Shown here: piece after piece, positions 24,405 to 36,654 of the stretch
How the letters are laid out: every line of letters starts with the position of its first letter
How positions within the stretch are numbered: position 1 is the stretch's first letter
DNA from: Vanessa cardui
Lineage: Eukaryota; Arthropoda; Insecta; Lepidoptera; Nymphalidae
Assembly: GCF_905220365.1 (NCBI RefSeq)
Contig: NC_061154.1
Span: 2,666,001-2,730,000 of the forward strand
DNA length: 64,000 nucleotides
Direction of reading: 5' to 3'
Notes under the pieces: generated by a model
Told to the model about the DNA's origin: nothing
Seen by the model: only the letters and a program-made list of their open reading frames with translations
Databases searched by the model: none
Made by a program: the position numbers and the translations under genes

Positions 24405-24710
24405 TAAAGTAAAGGAAACAGCTTGTAATTTTCTCACTGCAGGGCTAAGGCCCCCTCTGCCATTAAGGAGAGGGTTTAGAACATATTCCACCACACTGTT
24501 CGAATGCGGCTTGTTGGAATGCATATGTGGCAGAATTTCAATGAAATTAGAAGCACAGAGGTTTCCTCGCGATGTTTTCCTTCAACGCCGAGCACTATAT
24601 AAATTATAAACACAAATTAAGCACATATATATAGTTGTGCTTGCCTGGGTTTGAATCCGAAATCATTGGTTATGATACACGCGTTCTAACCACTGTTCCA
24701 TCTCACCTCC
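24405..24710 (-). mobile_element. Metulj-type SINE
   Basis: The + strand shows 'ctcactgcagggctaaggcc', 'attaaggagagggtttagaa', 'atgttttccttcaacgccga' and 'acacgcgttctaaccactgt', the reverse of a near full-length SINE. The tail on the minus strand is TTTAC-type (aaagtaaagg at the left edge). Confidence 0.9.
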
Positions 24711-25080
24711 AACGAAGACAATATACTATTTACAAATTCATTAAAAAAAAAACAAGTATTTATGATTTCGCTCAAAGCGTACAATTAGCTTGGCGAGTGG
24801 TTTCGCAAATTAGTATTTTGATTGGTGTGGCTTAGCTATGTTTGTCAAAGGATGTGTATACTAACAGTGTTGTTTCGATTGGTCCAATCTATTTGAATAC
24901 ATGTAGGCTGTTGGTCCAAATAAGCCCAAATGTATTTTCCATCGATTGTTTGATTAAATATTCTACGATGAAATTTTTAATTTGAAAGCAAACTAAACTA
25001 CTTACGAATTGTTTTGAATGCAGTAAAGTTTCGTTGAAATAGTATTATAGCTTTTTGACTTTGTTAGTTTAGTTGACTTT

Positions 25081-25335
25081 TCCGGTTGTCTAGTGGTCTT
25101 TATATCAGAGGTCCTGGGTTCGAACCTTAGGTCTAGCCGATAAAAGTTACTGAGGTATTTAAAAGCCCGTAGTTTAGGATTTGTAGGTGTGTGCGCTCTT
25201 GTGCAACGGCACGCAGGTACAGTCTTTGGCTCTGCACCTGAACTGTGCTATGTGTTAACGGATTTGGCGTCCCATTGAATTATGAGGTGAAGGAATGCAG
25301 AATATACCTGCGTTCGCTCATATCCCCCCTATCAT
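25081..25335 (+). mobile_element. tRNA-derived SINE F, copy 1
   Basis: The head 'ccggttgtctagtggtcttt' resembles a polymerase III A box, and the B box 'ggttcgaacc' lies at 25117-25126. The body contains 'ggatttggcgtcccattgaa' and 'ttatgaggtgaaggaatgca'. A more decayed relative lies at 34823-35065. Confidence 0.7.
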
Positions 25336-26144
25336 GTGCTTTATCGATAATGTTATTTAAACTATTGATAAGTCTCAGTCCAAAGTTATTTTTTATATTA
25401 AATGAATAAACTTTCAAAAAGTGATGTGCAGCTCTTCTAGGTAGATCGGATATACTACCGCCTGCATGATCTGTGTAGGTACCAAAGATTTTTCACACTA
25501 CCTGCATCACTCATCATGACCGCTTATAACATGACATATGATAATGTACGAGAAGATAAAACTCAAAATGAAACCAGACTGAATACAATAAGCGGTTGAA
25601 ACTTTAAGCATCGTGACATATTACTCCCAACAACCACGCAAATTAAATACCGTCCTTGACTGTGCACATTTCAATGTAAGTTTCTATTTAATGAAAGCAA
25701 ATTTCATTCGAATTAAATGTCGCTTGCATTAATGTTTTATGGTTCCGTAAAATAAATTAAAAACTTTAACTCTTTTTGTAATTTGAATGTGCCCTATTGT
25801 CATATTCCGTTTTACAAAACGATTGAACAAAAACATTTACAATCTTAATTTTATGGGAGTTAAATATGTTGCGCAAAATAGAAAATTCACAATGCTTTCG
25901 GTATTTTAAAAAAATTAATCTCTTGAAGAACTGATAGCCGTTTGGGAAAGAAGGTTTTAGAATTTAGACAGTGAATCGGTAAGATGGAGTATAATGTACG
26001 GAACGTGGAAGGACCGAAGATCGGGTTCAGTGGCGCGCCTTGCGTTAGGTCTTTATCCAGCAGTGAACTAATTTTACACATACCAGATTACAATTATGAT
26101 TTTTATTTATAAAGGGAACTCAATTAAAATAATGGTTTAGATAT
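25336..26144. other. Non-coding stretch, no feature seen
   Basis: No repeat or exon recognised; the minus-strand frame at 25887-26081 is unrecognised. Confidence 0.4.
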
Positions 26145-26265
26145 AGCTGTGTAGGTAGCATTCGCTCATCATATATTCTGCTGCCGAACAGCAACACTGA
26201 GTATTCTTATAAGGGTGATGATTATCTTTGTCTAGTGTACTACGTTCACAAGGGAAACATCACTA
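26145..26265 (+). repeat. Diverged fragment of repeat A
   Basis: It contains 'gtgtaggtagcattcgctca', 'tcatatattctgctgccgaa' and 'cagcaacactgagtattctt', which correspond to the 5' part of repeat A. Confidence 0.6.
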
Positions 26266-26282
26266 TTTATCACCTGTCTATA

Positions 26283-26565
26283 CAGTGGTTAGAATATGTG
26301 CATCTTAACCGATGATTTCGGGTTCAAACCCAGGCAAGCACCACTATATATATGTGGTTAATTAGTGTTTATAATTCATCTCGTGCTCGGTGGTGAAGGA
26401 AACCTGCATGGGTCTTATTTCATTGAAATTCTGCCACATGTGCATTTCACCAAACCGCATTGGAATAGCGTGGTGGAATATGTTCCAAACCCTCTCCTTA
26501 ATGGGAGGGGAGGCCATTAGCCCGGCAGTTGGAAATTTACATTACTTTTTACTTTTTATTCATTA
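26283..26565 (+). mobile_element. Metulj-type SINE, 5'-truncated
   Basis: It starts within the tRNA-like head at 'cagtggttagaatatgtgca', keeps 'tctcgtgctcggtggtgaag' and 'tggtggaatatgttccaaac', and ends in a TTTAC-like tail. The 'aaaacatcgtgagg' block is missing, as in the copy at 5872. Confidence 0.9.
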
Positions 26566-26936
26566 CTTCAATAATAATAATCATATTATAACTCTATTTT
26601 GGCAATATCAGCTCGGACCAATCACTAGTCCAATACATATCACGACCTAATCTAACGTAGCGTACTATCATTACTTCATAAAATTTGCAAGTAAAATTCA
26701 AATCCGTGATATTATAATTCAACATGAAAATGAAATAAGATCAATTTTATGGAATTGTGAAGCAAGGAATTTTCATGATATGTTATAGCCCGAACGTTTT
26801 CCACATATGAATTTCCACAGACCCATCTAAGCAATCGGAGTGAATCGTAGATTGCTCACCGTACATACATTTTTATTACATTGGTAACATTTCACTGTGG
26901 TCAACGGGATTACAAATATTTTAGTAACTAGTGTCC

Positions 26937-27762
26937 CGCTCTGGCTTCGCACGAGTGCAATACTGAAACTAAATATATAACGTACAAACCACTATCTATG
27001 TCCCTGTTTTAAATCTGCAATATCTTCAAAAATAATTATTTAAATTACATGAAATACAGGACCATATTGATCTATATGAAAATTACAATGTATTTAAGGA
27101 TTTTTTATTGGATATGGATTAATGCTGTATTGCTTCAAGTTACTTACAAAATAAGCCATTACTTCTCGTAAAACGAAGGACAAGAAATGGCTATTGTAGG
27201 CTTTCTCTAAGATATACAGGGTTATTGGTAATTCGACGTACATCCGCTAGGAGGTGATAGCCCCTATATGCATCCAAAAGTGGACCATTTTTGAGTTATC
27301 ACGTCTTTTAACTTTTTTCAAAATTTGTCAAAATGAAACTTCAAACAATTATTTATATTATGCATATAGGGGTTAAAATTGTTGCAAGTAGTCACCCCTA
27401 TCATCTCCTAACGGATATACGTCGAATTACCAATTAACCTGTATAAATTATTTGTTGTTTTGTTAATTTTTTAAAGGGTACTATAACGCAGTACATAACT
27501 TTGATCCATCTTTTAGGGTTTAGCCAGCGTTTGCAATGTAAGTGCGAAAATTAGTTAATTAATATATATATAAATTAGAAACCACTAAAATAGGATGTTT
27601 GTATTACCACAAATGTATTACGCATTTATAACATCCTGTTTAAATATTCTGTCCATTAAAAAAACCTGTATCAAAATCCGTTGTGTAATTTTAAAGATGT
27701 AAAACACACAGGTACAAATAGACAGCGGTAAGCAACTTTGTTTTGTTTTATACTATGTAATG
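26937..27762 (+). repeat. Repeat D copy split by about 0.55 kb of inserted DNA
   Basis: The 5' part 'actagtgtcccgctctggct' and 'tcgcacgagtgcaatactga' lies at 26937-27010. The 3' part 'tatcaaaatccgttgtgtaa' to 'tatactatgtaatgata' lies at about 27600-27762. Intact copies are about 250 bp; this one spans 826 bp because unrelated DNA, including the foldback element at 27216-27443, lies between. Confidence 0.65.
27216..27443. mobile_element. Foldback element with long inverted arms
   Basis: It starts 'acagggttattggtaattcg' and ends with the near reverse complement 'cgaattaccaattaacctgt'. Arms continue inward through 'acgtacatccgctaggaggt' and its partner 'atctcctaacggatatacgt', meeting at 'cccctatatgcat' and 'atgcatataggggt'. 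The left arm lacks about 25 bases present in the right. Flanking 'gatat' and 'ataaa' allow a short TA-rich target duplication but do not prove one. Confidence 0.75.
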
Positions 27763-27983
27763 ATATATTCTGTAAGTAATGTGAGATACTATCAAATAAA
27801 AATTCAATTTCATTAAGCTAAGTATAATTATCCGAAATTATGTTTATACAAATAGTAGTAAATTTTAATAAATAAAAAAAATGTAATGAAAGAATAACTA
27901 ACTTTAGAACATTTTTTTTTAATATGATACAAAATTTCGTGTTCGATCCTGCATATAAAATAAAGTCATTATTTTTTTCCATT

Positions 27984-28278
27984 ACTTGGTGGTAGGGCTT
28001 TGTGCAAGCCCGTCTGGGTAGGTACCTCCCACCTATCACTTATTCTACTGTCAAATAACAGTACTCAGTATTCTTGTGTTCCGGTTTGAACGGGGAGTGA
28101 GCCAGTGTAACTACAGGCACCAGGGACATAACATCTCAGTTCCCAAGGTTAGTGGGACATTGACGATGTAAGAAATAGTTAATGTTTCTTACAGCTTCAT
28201 TGTCTATGGGTGATGGTGACCACTTACCATCAGGTGGCCCATATGCTCATTCGCCAACCTATACCATAAAAAAAAAAC
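27984..28278 (+). mobile_element. Dispersed repeat A, full-length copy
   Basis: The best copy of the family. It runs from 'acttggtggtagggctttgt' through 'gtctgggtaggtacctccca', 'cggtttgaacggggagtgag', 'ccagtgtaactacaggcacc' and 'gaccacttaccatcaggtgg' to 'ctataccataaaaaaaaaac'. The A-rich end suggests retroposition. It has no coding capacity. I remember it as extremely abundant in Lepidoptera but cannot give a verified name. Confidence 0.85.
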
Positions 28279-28912
28279 TTATTATAAAAATCCGTTATGA
28301 TTCTTACCTTAACAATCTAACAAATATCGAAAGTTAATAAAAACTGCTATATTAATTATAAGTCGTCGTTAATTCTGCAAATGGTTTGATCCCATTAAGC
28401 TCCCTATTAAAGGCGGATAGTATTTTATGGCAGTTTGCTCGCAACCAAGATACAGGAAGTGAAAGAAACCACTTCTTAACCAGTCTCGCTGACCCTCAGT
28501 AGTCAGCTCTTTACTGCCGAGGCGTGGTTCTATTTCCGTTGGATATATTTATCTGTGTAAATAGAATGTTAGTTATAACTTTATAGTCTCGAAGCCGATG
28601 AAATATTTCATACGAAACATTTCACTAAAACTCATCGAATTTTCTCATAAATTAAAGGAATTTTTGAATTTTATTTTCTTAGGTATTTATTTATTTAGGC
28701 TATATTCCACCAACACTTAATGCAACATCACATCTGAGGATTAACGTTTATAAAGTTGCATGAACGCAACAGACGGCCTTATCGCTAAAACAGTGATCTT
28801 TTCCAGGCAATCTTTTGTCACAGGTAGGTATGTAAAACAAATTTAGGAACTCTAGAATAGATACTTATATATATTGATATTACTTATATATAAGTATTTT
28901 ATAGTTCTCTAA

Positions 28913-29372
28913 ATCAAAATCAAAATCAAAATAAACTTTATTCAAGTAGGCTTTTATAAGCACTTTTGATTCGTCATTTTACAATTAAGTGAAGCTACCA
29001 ACGGTTCGGAAAGTAGATTCTACCGAGAAGAACCGGCAAGAAACTCAGTAGTTACTCTTTTTTAACATTTAAAAAATACAACGTCATGTTAATTAAATAC
29101 AGTTATTTCAATTAATGTATCCTGCTTGGAAGTCAACAGGTATTAACTCCACGCTTTTTTATCATCTACAAAATCTTGTATCGAATAGTATGCTTTTTCT
29201 ACCAATGTATTTTTAACAAACGATTTGAATTTACTAAACGGCAAAGTTAAAAATTTCTGCGGAATTTTATTATAGAAACGGATACCTTGCCCCAAGAAGG
29301 ATCCATTGACTTTGCGGAGTCGGAAACTTGGCGTTATCTTATCCTGAGAACTTATCCTGTTCCTTTTTTAAG
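28913..29372 (-). mobile_element. Jockey/CR1-like LINE 3' end
   Basis: On the minus strand a 77-codon open segment (29372-29143) is followed by a 230-bp 3' UTR containing the landmarks 'gagtaactactgagtttctt', 'gccggttcttctcggtagaa' and 'aataaagtttattttgattt'. It ends in a (TTTTGA)n tail at 28933-28913. Other 3' UTR-only copies are at 35112-35262 and 63010-63170. Confidence 0.85.
29143..29372 (-). pseudogene. LINE ORF2 C-terminal fragment
   Basis: The frame contains KITPSFRLRKVNGSFLGQGI, RFYNKIPQKFLTLPFSKFKS and FVKNTLVEKAYYSIQDFVDD, ending KKAWS and TAA at 29145-29143. The 'G..FYN.IP..I..LPF..FK..VK..L..KAYY...D...D..AW' pattern is the C-terminus of lepidopteran Jockey/CR1-type LINE polymerases as I know them. 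It lies after the catalytic domain, so this copy cannot encode an active enzyme. A stop lies just upstream in the same frame, where the truncation begins. Confidence 0.8.
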
Positions 29373-29782
29373 TTTAATAAAATAAGTAGAAAATATAAAA
29401 TACTTTTATCGGTTTATTTATTAAGTATACCTTATTATGTTGCGTAAATTTGATCGTTCAAAATATAAAATATAATTTAACAACGTTAAATGCCTGTTGA
29501 TTTTAATTCGTGCTACTTTTTAATCAATCAGATTAACATTTGACGAGCGATTTATTACCCAATATCATACTAATGCGTTGTACAAAATACGGGTATTTTA
29601 TAACGCGTTCATTTTAAATACATCTCGATATTTTTAAAATTATAAGTGAAATCTACAAAATTACAGGCAGTATTAAAAACAGTATTTATTGTAAAAAGTT
29701 TTCATAGCAATATTGTAAGCATAATAGCTGATCTATAGATGTAATTTTATTTACCCGTCGTTTTAATAATATAATGTAATTG

Positions 29783-29970
29783 TAAATGTCCCACTGATGG
29801 GCCTACTTTCCTTTGAGGAGCAGTTTCAGTGGTTCTGCTCAAATGCGTCTTGGACGTGCAGATTTCCTCATGACATATTTCTTGACCACCAAGTATAACC
29901 ACTTCAGTGGTTCTCAATCAAAATCATCTTAGATGCACGCGTTCTAAAAATTGAGCCATCTCGGCTTGCT
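29783..29970 (-). mobile_element. Old Metulj-related SINE fragment
   Basis: The + strand reads 'tgtcccactgatgggcctac', 'cagatttcctcatgacatat', 'ttgaccaccaagtataacca' and 'tgcacgcgttctaaaaattg', then 'agccatctcggct'. The order of SINE landmarks is kept but the copy is shortened and strongly diverged, so it may belong to an older subfamily. Confidence 0.65.
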
Positions 29971-30436
29971 ATTGTTTGTTATGTATAAAATATATAACAA
30001 TACATATGACCTACATATGTTTCGTAAAAAGTTTTTGTATTTGTATTTGAAAACGTCTGGACAGACAATTCTCTCCCCGACCGCGTTCTTATATTAACGT
30101 CTCAAAACTATGCAACATATGAAGTTTTCACATATACTATGTTTATTATTAATCTATACGAACTATTATTAGTATTTATTAGTAGCAGGAGAAAGCGGAA
30201 AAATCAAAGTCTTAACTCATACTATTATTATTTTAAGGTTAACCATTTATCCTTATAATATTAATAATAGGTATTAATTAAATCGATTAGCCGGCACAAA
30301 CAGCAGACAGGAAAACAAAAATTGTAAAAATGTTATTTTAGCATATGTATCATGTGTAAATACATACATATTAAGTTAAAAAAGGTTATTTTAATCTTGT
30401 AGTGGTTGTTTTAACATTTGGTAACACACAGATAGT

Positions 30437-30773
30437 TATAGTACGACACAACTTAGATGTCGCATCGGCAAAATTCGAACGAAATCACATCCGAATTGAG
30501 TACGTTATACCAAATTATCAGTATTAATTTCTCATGCGAATATGATCTTTGGATAAACGTAATAATTTGTAATATCATATGACCTAATATATTCGTCAAT
30601 TTGACGCATGGATTTACATACACGTGCTTTCTCTGACGCGTGAATCTATAGCGACGAATAGCGTCGAATGGCGCGATAGGGAGCTATTTCTATTGGTTGT
30701 GTAAATCGGCAGTAATCGGTTTTAATTTCATTCCATTGCATTTTCCGATGCTACATCTAATTTGTGTCCTATA
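30437..30773. mobile_element. MITE with 50-bp inverted termini, copy 1
   Basis: The left end 'tatagtacgacacaacttag' and right end 'catctaatttgtgtcctata' are imperfect inverted repeats. The interior holds 'gaatggcgcgatagggagct', identical in the copy at 57329-57661. Copy 1 has a damaged right terminus. The sequence around both ends is TA-rich, consistent with a TA target site, but a Tc1/mariner origin is only an inference. Confidence 0.85.
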
Positions 30774-32865
30774 ATGCATTGGTTCAACATATTAGTTATT
30801 ATAATTATGAAGTTTTTCATCTCCTTTATCCGTTCGTTTCGTTACTGTCGTGTGTAACTCTCACTGAGTTATGCGTAAATAATAATAACAATAGAGACCC
30901 ATTTACACACCTGTATTTTCAAAACAATAATTCAATTCGTATTCATTAAACGACCAAAAATAAAAATGTGTTTACATTTGTAAACTAGCTGCGATTCGAA
31001 ATGCATTCTATAACTTTTCTGCTTTCAAAAATAAACAAGTCTTTGAAAATTTTCTTCATCACGCGAGCTTCGTCGTTACGTCTTATATTCACGTACACAA
31101 CGTTAACTCCGAACGTGAAACCTCGTGTTATGCACCGCAATGCTCAAAACTTATCAATATTCAATCTTATAGATTCGTTATATGTAACAAATATATTTAC
31201 TGTGACAAAGGTATAAGAAGTACTCTCATAGCTATGTATGGCTAAATAATCTTTTATAATCAATTATTAAGTCCAATATATTTTCAATAGATCGTATAAA
31301 AATCGTAAATGATAACTATGTAGATGGCGTACAGCACATATATATACAAGAAAATAGAGTTATGATGGCTCAAGGGAACCTGTAACTGTAGAGGAAATCA
31401 AAGGATTCTAATACAAAAAAAATGAAGTGATTAAAAGTAAAACTTTGCACTCAAATTTCACGCTATCATAAAAAATTTCTTTTTCTATAAATATCATAGT
31501 AAGATGTCTCCATGGTATTTCCAGAATCACATACGTACGGAATATATTTAAAAAACGTTTTCTACGTTTTTATTATCAGAAGTAAAGCGGACGAAATAGT
31601 ACTGTGATTTCAGTATCACAGTTGAATCGCAATGCGGATTATTATTTGAGCGTAAAATAAGCTGGGCTGTAACCGACGATGGAACTAACATCAGACGCGC
31701 TATCTCTTACAATTTTTCTTTACGTTTCTTCATCTTTGCATCAAAATTTTCAATTCAATCATAGAGAATTTCACAAGCCGCTTGTTAAATTATTGCTAAC
31801 GTGGGTAGATTTCGTGGATTAGTGGAAAGAATTTTGGACAATTTTGCCGTGTAGAAGTTTGGAAAGTGTGAGTTAATAAGCAGGAGAAGATTTATTTGCC
31901 CAGTAATGGGCCAGTGTATTAGTATATTTTAATATTAAAAACTGTAAAATTTTAACAAGAATTAAAATCCGAGTATTACGCAAAGTACTAGACCAGTTAT
32001 TTTAAAACTCAAAATCTTAAAATGCTTAAGTTTTTATTAGTATCTGATTCAATACTGAACAGTACCAACGACCATAACGTCATCGCCGTGTGACGAATCT
32101 GTTAGTTATGACGCATAATGTTATAAATAGACGAATTAATGAATCAACAAAACATATCTGCAGTTCTATTCAGTAAGAACATTTCGTATTTCACTCGTGA
32201 AATGTTGAAACCGCCTCACATGGATATGCTATTTTGATTCCTATGTCCATTATATGATATGATTGTTGTAATCAATGTTGCATGTCACTGACATTTCATG
32301 ATTGCGTTCTAGGTTGAGTTTGATACTGATACTTAATGTAAGAGTTCATTTCTGACATTCGAATAACTAAACCTCACTGAAGCTCTGTACTTGTATATTC
32401 GCCACAGAGCTCATCATTATATAGCCTTGTTTGTTTGCCCTAAATCTTCCGGACGGAAAGCCCTCAGTGAATTTAAAAATAGTGGATTCACTTATTGTTG
32501 CGCCACGTGTATAATCTTGTGCATATGTACAGTTTTAATGTATGATAATAAAGCGAGTAGGCTCAGATATTGAATAATCTCTGTGTATTTATTCCGAGTC
32601 CGTATAGGAAGAATGAAAACAATAAAATGTAATTGATTCTTTGTTAAGTGTTGCTTAATATGCTATAAAATTATATCTAGAAATTAATGAATTATTAATT
32701 TTCGCCAGCATATTCGCTCGTGTCACTGTTGCTGGTATTACGTTTTATTTACTCTTGACAACGAATTTTAAAGATACTAAATGATGAATTGTTAAATATA
32801 AGTATCTCTGCATAGTTTCAACAACTATTCTATAAATACTTGTATCTTAACGGTTATTACATTTA
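30774..32865. other. AT-rich non-coding stretch, no feature seen
   Basis: Open frames at 31001-31216 and 32391-32573 have no recognised similarity; no repeat family identified. Confidence 0.45.
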
Positions 32866-33030
32866 CCTGGCGGTAGGGCTTCCCATCTGAATAGGTAGCA
32901 GTATCCAGTATTGTTTTGTTTCGATTAAAAGGGTGAGCACAAGGAACATAACATCTTACTTAAGGTTGTGATGTAAGGAATGATTAATATTTCTTACCAT
33001 TGTCTATGGGCTTTGTGACCCATGTTATTT
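32866..33030 (+). repeat. Repeat A, internally deleted copy
   Basis: It contains 'acctggcggtagggcttccc', 'atctgaataggtagcagtat', 'ggaacataacatcttactta' and 'cttaccattgtctatgggct', with several internal gaps relative to 27984-28278. Confidence 0.7.
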
Positions 33031-33034
33031 TTTG

Positions 33035-33118
33035 TGAAATCTCATCTTATGGGAAGTGACTGCCAGCGATACACACCAGGGGGCTTGCAGGTGCGTGGCC
33101 TGCTTTTAAGAAACATAA
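33035..33118 (-). repeat. Repeat B fragment (LINE tail)
   Basis: The minus strand reads 'aagcaggccacgcacctgca', 'agccccctggtgtgtatcgc' and 'tggcagtcacttcccataag'. It matches the family at 45485-45690 and directly abuts the repeat A copy that ends at about 33030. Confidence 0.6.
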
Positions 33119-33967
33119 TTATTTTGTTTGTACACCTACATACATATATCACAAAATAATTCCTAATTCCTTTCAATGCTCTTCTTCTAGTTCTTTTTTT
33201 CAGTAGTATTGATAATATTGAGAAGAATAAAAAAATCGCTGAGTTTCTTTCAACAGTTCTTTTCAAATCAGAGAATTTTCTTTCCCGAGCAATCGGTAGT
33301 TTTTACTTTGACTGTCAAAGCTTAATGCTTTTACATAGAATAAATAAATTTGAATGAAAGGCGCTAATTAAATATTTCACGTTTTTGATTCACGGGCAAG
33401 ATATTTATTAATGGGTATATTATGAAAGAACGACATTTAAAAAGCTGAATGCAGATCGAATTCATTGAAGGTACACGAATGGTGGGCACGTTTTTCATTG
33501 TTTCATTTATCCTATTTGTATTGATTAAAACTGCGAACGTAATCACATTATACTCGTAGTCGAATCAAATTAATTTACAAGAGGTAAATTTATACCGTTA
33601 TCATGACGAGTATTTAGCAGTCATCCGTTTCTTCGCTGGATGCAATCAAATAAAATTTGATATCCGATAGAGTAAGATGGTAAGGTAAGATTTTTATATT
33701 TATTACCCGAGAATATTTTATCGTGACGGAATACGGATGAAAAATGGATCGTGATGATGAATAATGTATGAAAAATGACCCAGACGCATTTCAACTGAAT
33801 TTAATGGATTTCTTCCTTTTTATACGGAATAGTCATGTCTGATAAGATTTAATATGTATCGATTTTATTTAAAAGTAAATTTTATGTGAATATTAGAGAT
33901 ACTTGATAATATAGAAATTTAAATTACCATTTAAATACCAAATACAACGAAGTCATATAATATATAC

Positions 33968-34195
33968 TCCGTGGGCGTGTGTCCACCGGTTTTCATGGGT
34001 ACGCCACTCCGAGGTCCCGGGTTCGATTCTCGGCCGAGTCGATGTAGATTACCATTAGTTTTCTATGTTGTCTTGGGTCTGGGTGTTTGTGGTACCTTCG
34101 TTACTTCTGATCTTCCAAAACACAAGAGATTTAGCTACTTACATTGGGATCAGTGTAATGTATGTGATGTTGTCTCATATTTATTTATTTATATA
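33968..34195 (+). mobile_element. tRNA-derived SINE E, copy 2
   Basis: Nearly the same as 16671-16900 from 'ccaccggttttcatgggtac' onward, with an intact B box 'gggttcgattc'. The first bases of the head ('ccgtgggcgtgtg') are altered, so the A box is lost. The tail is (ATTT)n, while copy 1 has (ATT)n. Confidence 0.85.
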
Positions 34196-34822
34196 ATTTA
34201 AGCCCAAACATAATTTTTAATTTCCATATGACATTTTGAAGGTTAATAAAGACAGCCCCAAACGAATAAAAATCCCAGTTGACATTAAAATAATTATTGG
34301 AACTATCCCTAATTATTGGAAATGAAAACGTCCACTAAGTAAACACTAAAATTAAAGGAAAGACATAATTAAAATGCTGGCGAACATCGGTGACATGTTG
34401 GTTAAAAGAAAATAAATTATCACGATAATCATGTCAGAGTCATCTGTGCTCATACAATGCTACTTACCATCGCGTGGCAAATTTCCCCTATTTGATCGCC
34501 TTCCTATTTTAAATAATTAAGCTTGTTTGAATATTATTTACATAACACTTAAAACTTCCAGCTATTCAAATCGAGCTACTCAGACAATTAGTTCTAATGG
34601 AAGATGTATTATAAATCTTTTATCTTTTCTTTAATATTTGATTACGAAATTTCATTCCGTTCGGTTTAGTATATGTAATTTGAAACAAAATTCTAAAGTT
34701 CTGAAGGCAAATTTCGATTTATTACTAAAACCGTCACCTATCGAAATTGAGCTCAATATTTTATTTAATCAGTAAATCTAAAATAAACTTTCTTGTTACT
34801 CTAATTATATATAATAAAGCCA

Positions 34823-35065
34823 AAGGTCCTGAGATTCTAGTTTCGAATCCACGTTCAGGTTGATAGAATACCGTCGGTTTTCTCGATGAAAAAAATTCAC
34901 ATGAAATTGGAAATAATTCCGTAGCGTGCTTCGAAGAGCGTCGATTAATTGATCTTGAGTCTGAATTCTTTCCGGACGTGTCTGATTTGCCGTCCCATTA
35001 TGAGAGTAAGTGAATAGAGAGTTTACCTATATTTTCGCATTCACTTGGGTTTTATATTACACCTT
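34823..35065 (+). mobile_element. tRNA-derived SINE F, decayed copy 2
   Basis: It contains 'aggtcctgagattctagttt', a damaged B box 'tttcgaatcc', 'gatttgccgtcccattatga' and 'gagagtaagtgaatagagag', in the same order as 25081-25335. Confidence 0.6.
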
Positions 35066-35111
35066 ACGTATTTGTTCATTCCGGTAATACTCGCATCTTT
35101 ATCGTCACCAT

Positions 35112-35262
35112 GATCAAAATAAAAATAAACTTTATTCGAGTAAGCAACAAGCACTTTTAAATCGTCAATTAACAATTAAGTGAAGCTATCACCGGTTCGG
35201 AAAGTAGATTCTACCGAGAAGAACCGGCAAGAAACTCAGTAGTTACTCTTTTCAACCTACAT
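35112..35262 (-). mobile_element. LINE 3' UTR fragment
   Basis: On the + strand it reads 'aaaataaactttattcgagt', 'caccggttcggaaagtagat' and 'cggcaagaaactcagtagtt', matching the 3' UTR of the LINE copy at 28913-29372. No coding part remains. Confidence 0.85.
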
Positions 35263-35806
35263 ACATAATTAAAACATATTAAATAAAGTCTGAATCATAT
35301 TTTTTTTTTGCCTATCTGATAGAATTACAAATTAATAAAAATATGAGTGAATATTAATTTTTTATCACAATTATAAATTAAACAACCAAACAAAAAAAGC
35401 TATTAAGGAAAAAGTTGGGTATTGCAAATTGATATATGAGAAGTTTGAAGTACTTTGAAAACTGATAATATTAATGGATAGTTTGATAAAATTCCGCATT
35501 AAATATTTAACGTAATTCATATTCCATATACCTGAGCTAATTTACTATAATAAGATAATAATAATTAGTCATGGCACATTCATGTGTACTATCACGCAAG
35601 ACCGCAATGACAATTAATTTAAATATGCTATGAATTTGTACACGAATGGAGTATCTATTCACGGGCGTGTAATATACGCGTGAATTGAAATGGTGATCCA
35701 TTCTGATTTTTGTTATCTTTGAGGATATCTTTTGATGCTTCTGAAAATAAGCGTCTTAAATAAGAGAATGAAATAAAAATAGTATTAATAACAAATAAAA
35801 AATTTA

Positions 35807-35990
35807 ACCAAAAGAAAAACCGACTTCAAACAAATCATTTTTTTTAAACAACTAAAAATGCACTAAAAAGTAATAAAAATAATTGCATATTTAACATATT
35901 TTTTAGAGTCAGGTAAAATTAAATGAAAAATATTAGACTACTTAAAAGTCGATTTACGATTATATAACATAGTTATAGTTATTGTTTGTA
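35807..35990 (-). mobile_element. Fragment of the AACCGACTTC element
   Basis: It starts with 'aaccgacttcaaacaaatca' after 'aaaagaa', then 'aataattgcatatttaacat' and 'attagactacttaaaagtcg', the reverse complement of 16090-16285. It therefore shows the right terminus of the element at 14735-16272 in opposite orientation. Confidence 0.75.
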
Positions 35991-36189
35991 AATGTAAATT
36001 TATACGATTATTTCGTTGCATATAAAACATATTGTGTTTTTTTGTTGTTGCACCCTGACTTTTATGACGCGTCAGTAAATGGCAATGATCTTTTATGCCG
36101 ACATACCTTTGTGAGTGAGTGGCACGTATTTTGGTACTATATATTTAATCTACAGTCTATAATATTATAGCTACTTTTTACTTGTACTA

Positions 36190-36330
36190 TAATGTGTATG
36201 TGTACATGGTGCATGCATTTTTTGTTTGATCCATCTAATCTCTGGAATGGCTCGAGAGATTTGGACGACACTTTCACTGGCAGCTAGCTAATGTAATAAC
36301 TTAGGCTACAAAGATATTTTTTTTATTAAA
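36190..36330 (+). repeat. Dispersed repeat H, copy 1
   Basis: It contains 'gatccatctaatctctggaa', 'ggacgacactttcactggca' and 'gctagctaatgtaataactt', also found in diverged form at 62033-62270. It resembles a lepidopteran LINE/SINE tail family. Confidence 0.6.
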
Positions 36331-36654
36331 TTCAATACGGTACAAAGTCGCGGGTAGAACTAATGTTATTAAAAATCTGTCAAATTTCCATAGCATCGGA
36401 CTGGACTCAGTCCAGTGTGTATAAAAGGAAGTAACAATGGCACGCATAATACGTTTAATTATGAGTACCATAATTATATACTATAATATTCAGTGTGCAA
36501 ATTAATAGTGCAAAGTCTCCGTCTCTTAGAAAAATTTATGGTGTCCGAAATCAGTAAGGAGGATATAGAAATATGACTGATATTATTTTTAATACTTGTT
36601 CATATCTAATCGTATATTATGAAAGAACTACTATTACTACTCTTAGCAAATCTA

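Noticed and set aside
36400..36416. 17-bp palindrome actggactcagtccagt as an operator-like site
   Set aside because: A single short palindrome in 64 kb is expected by chance and has no gene beside it.
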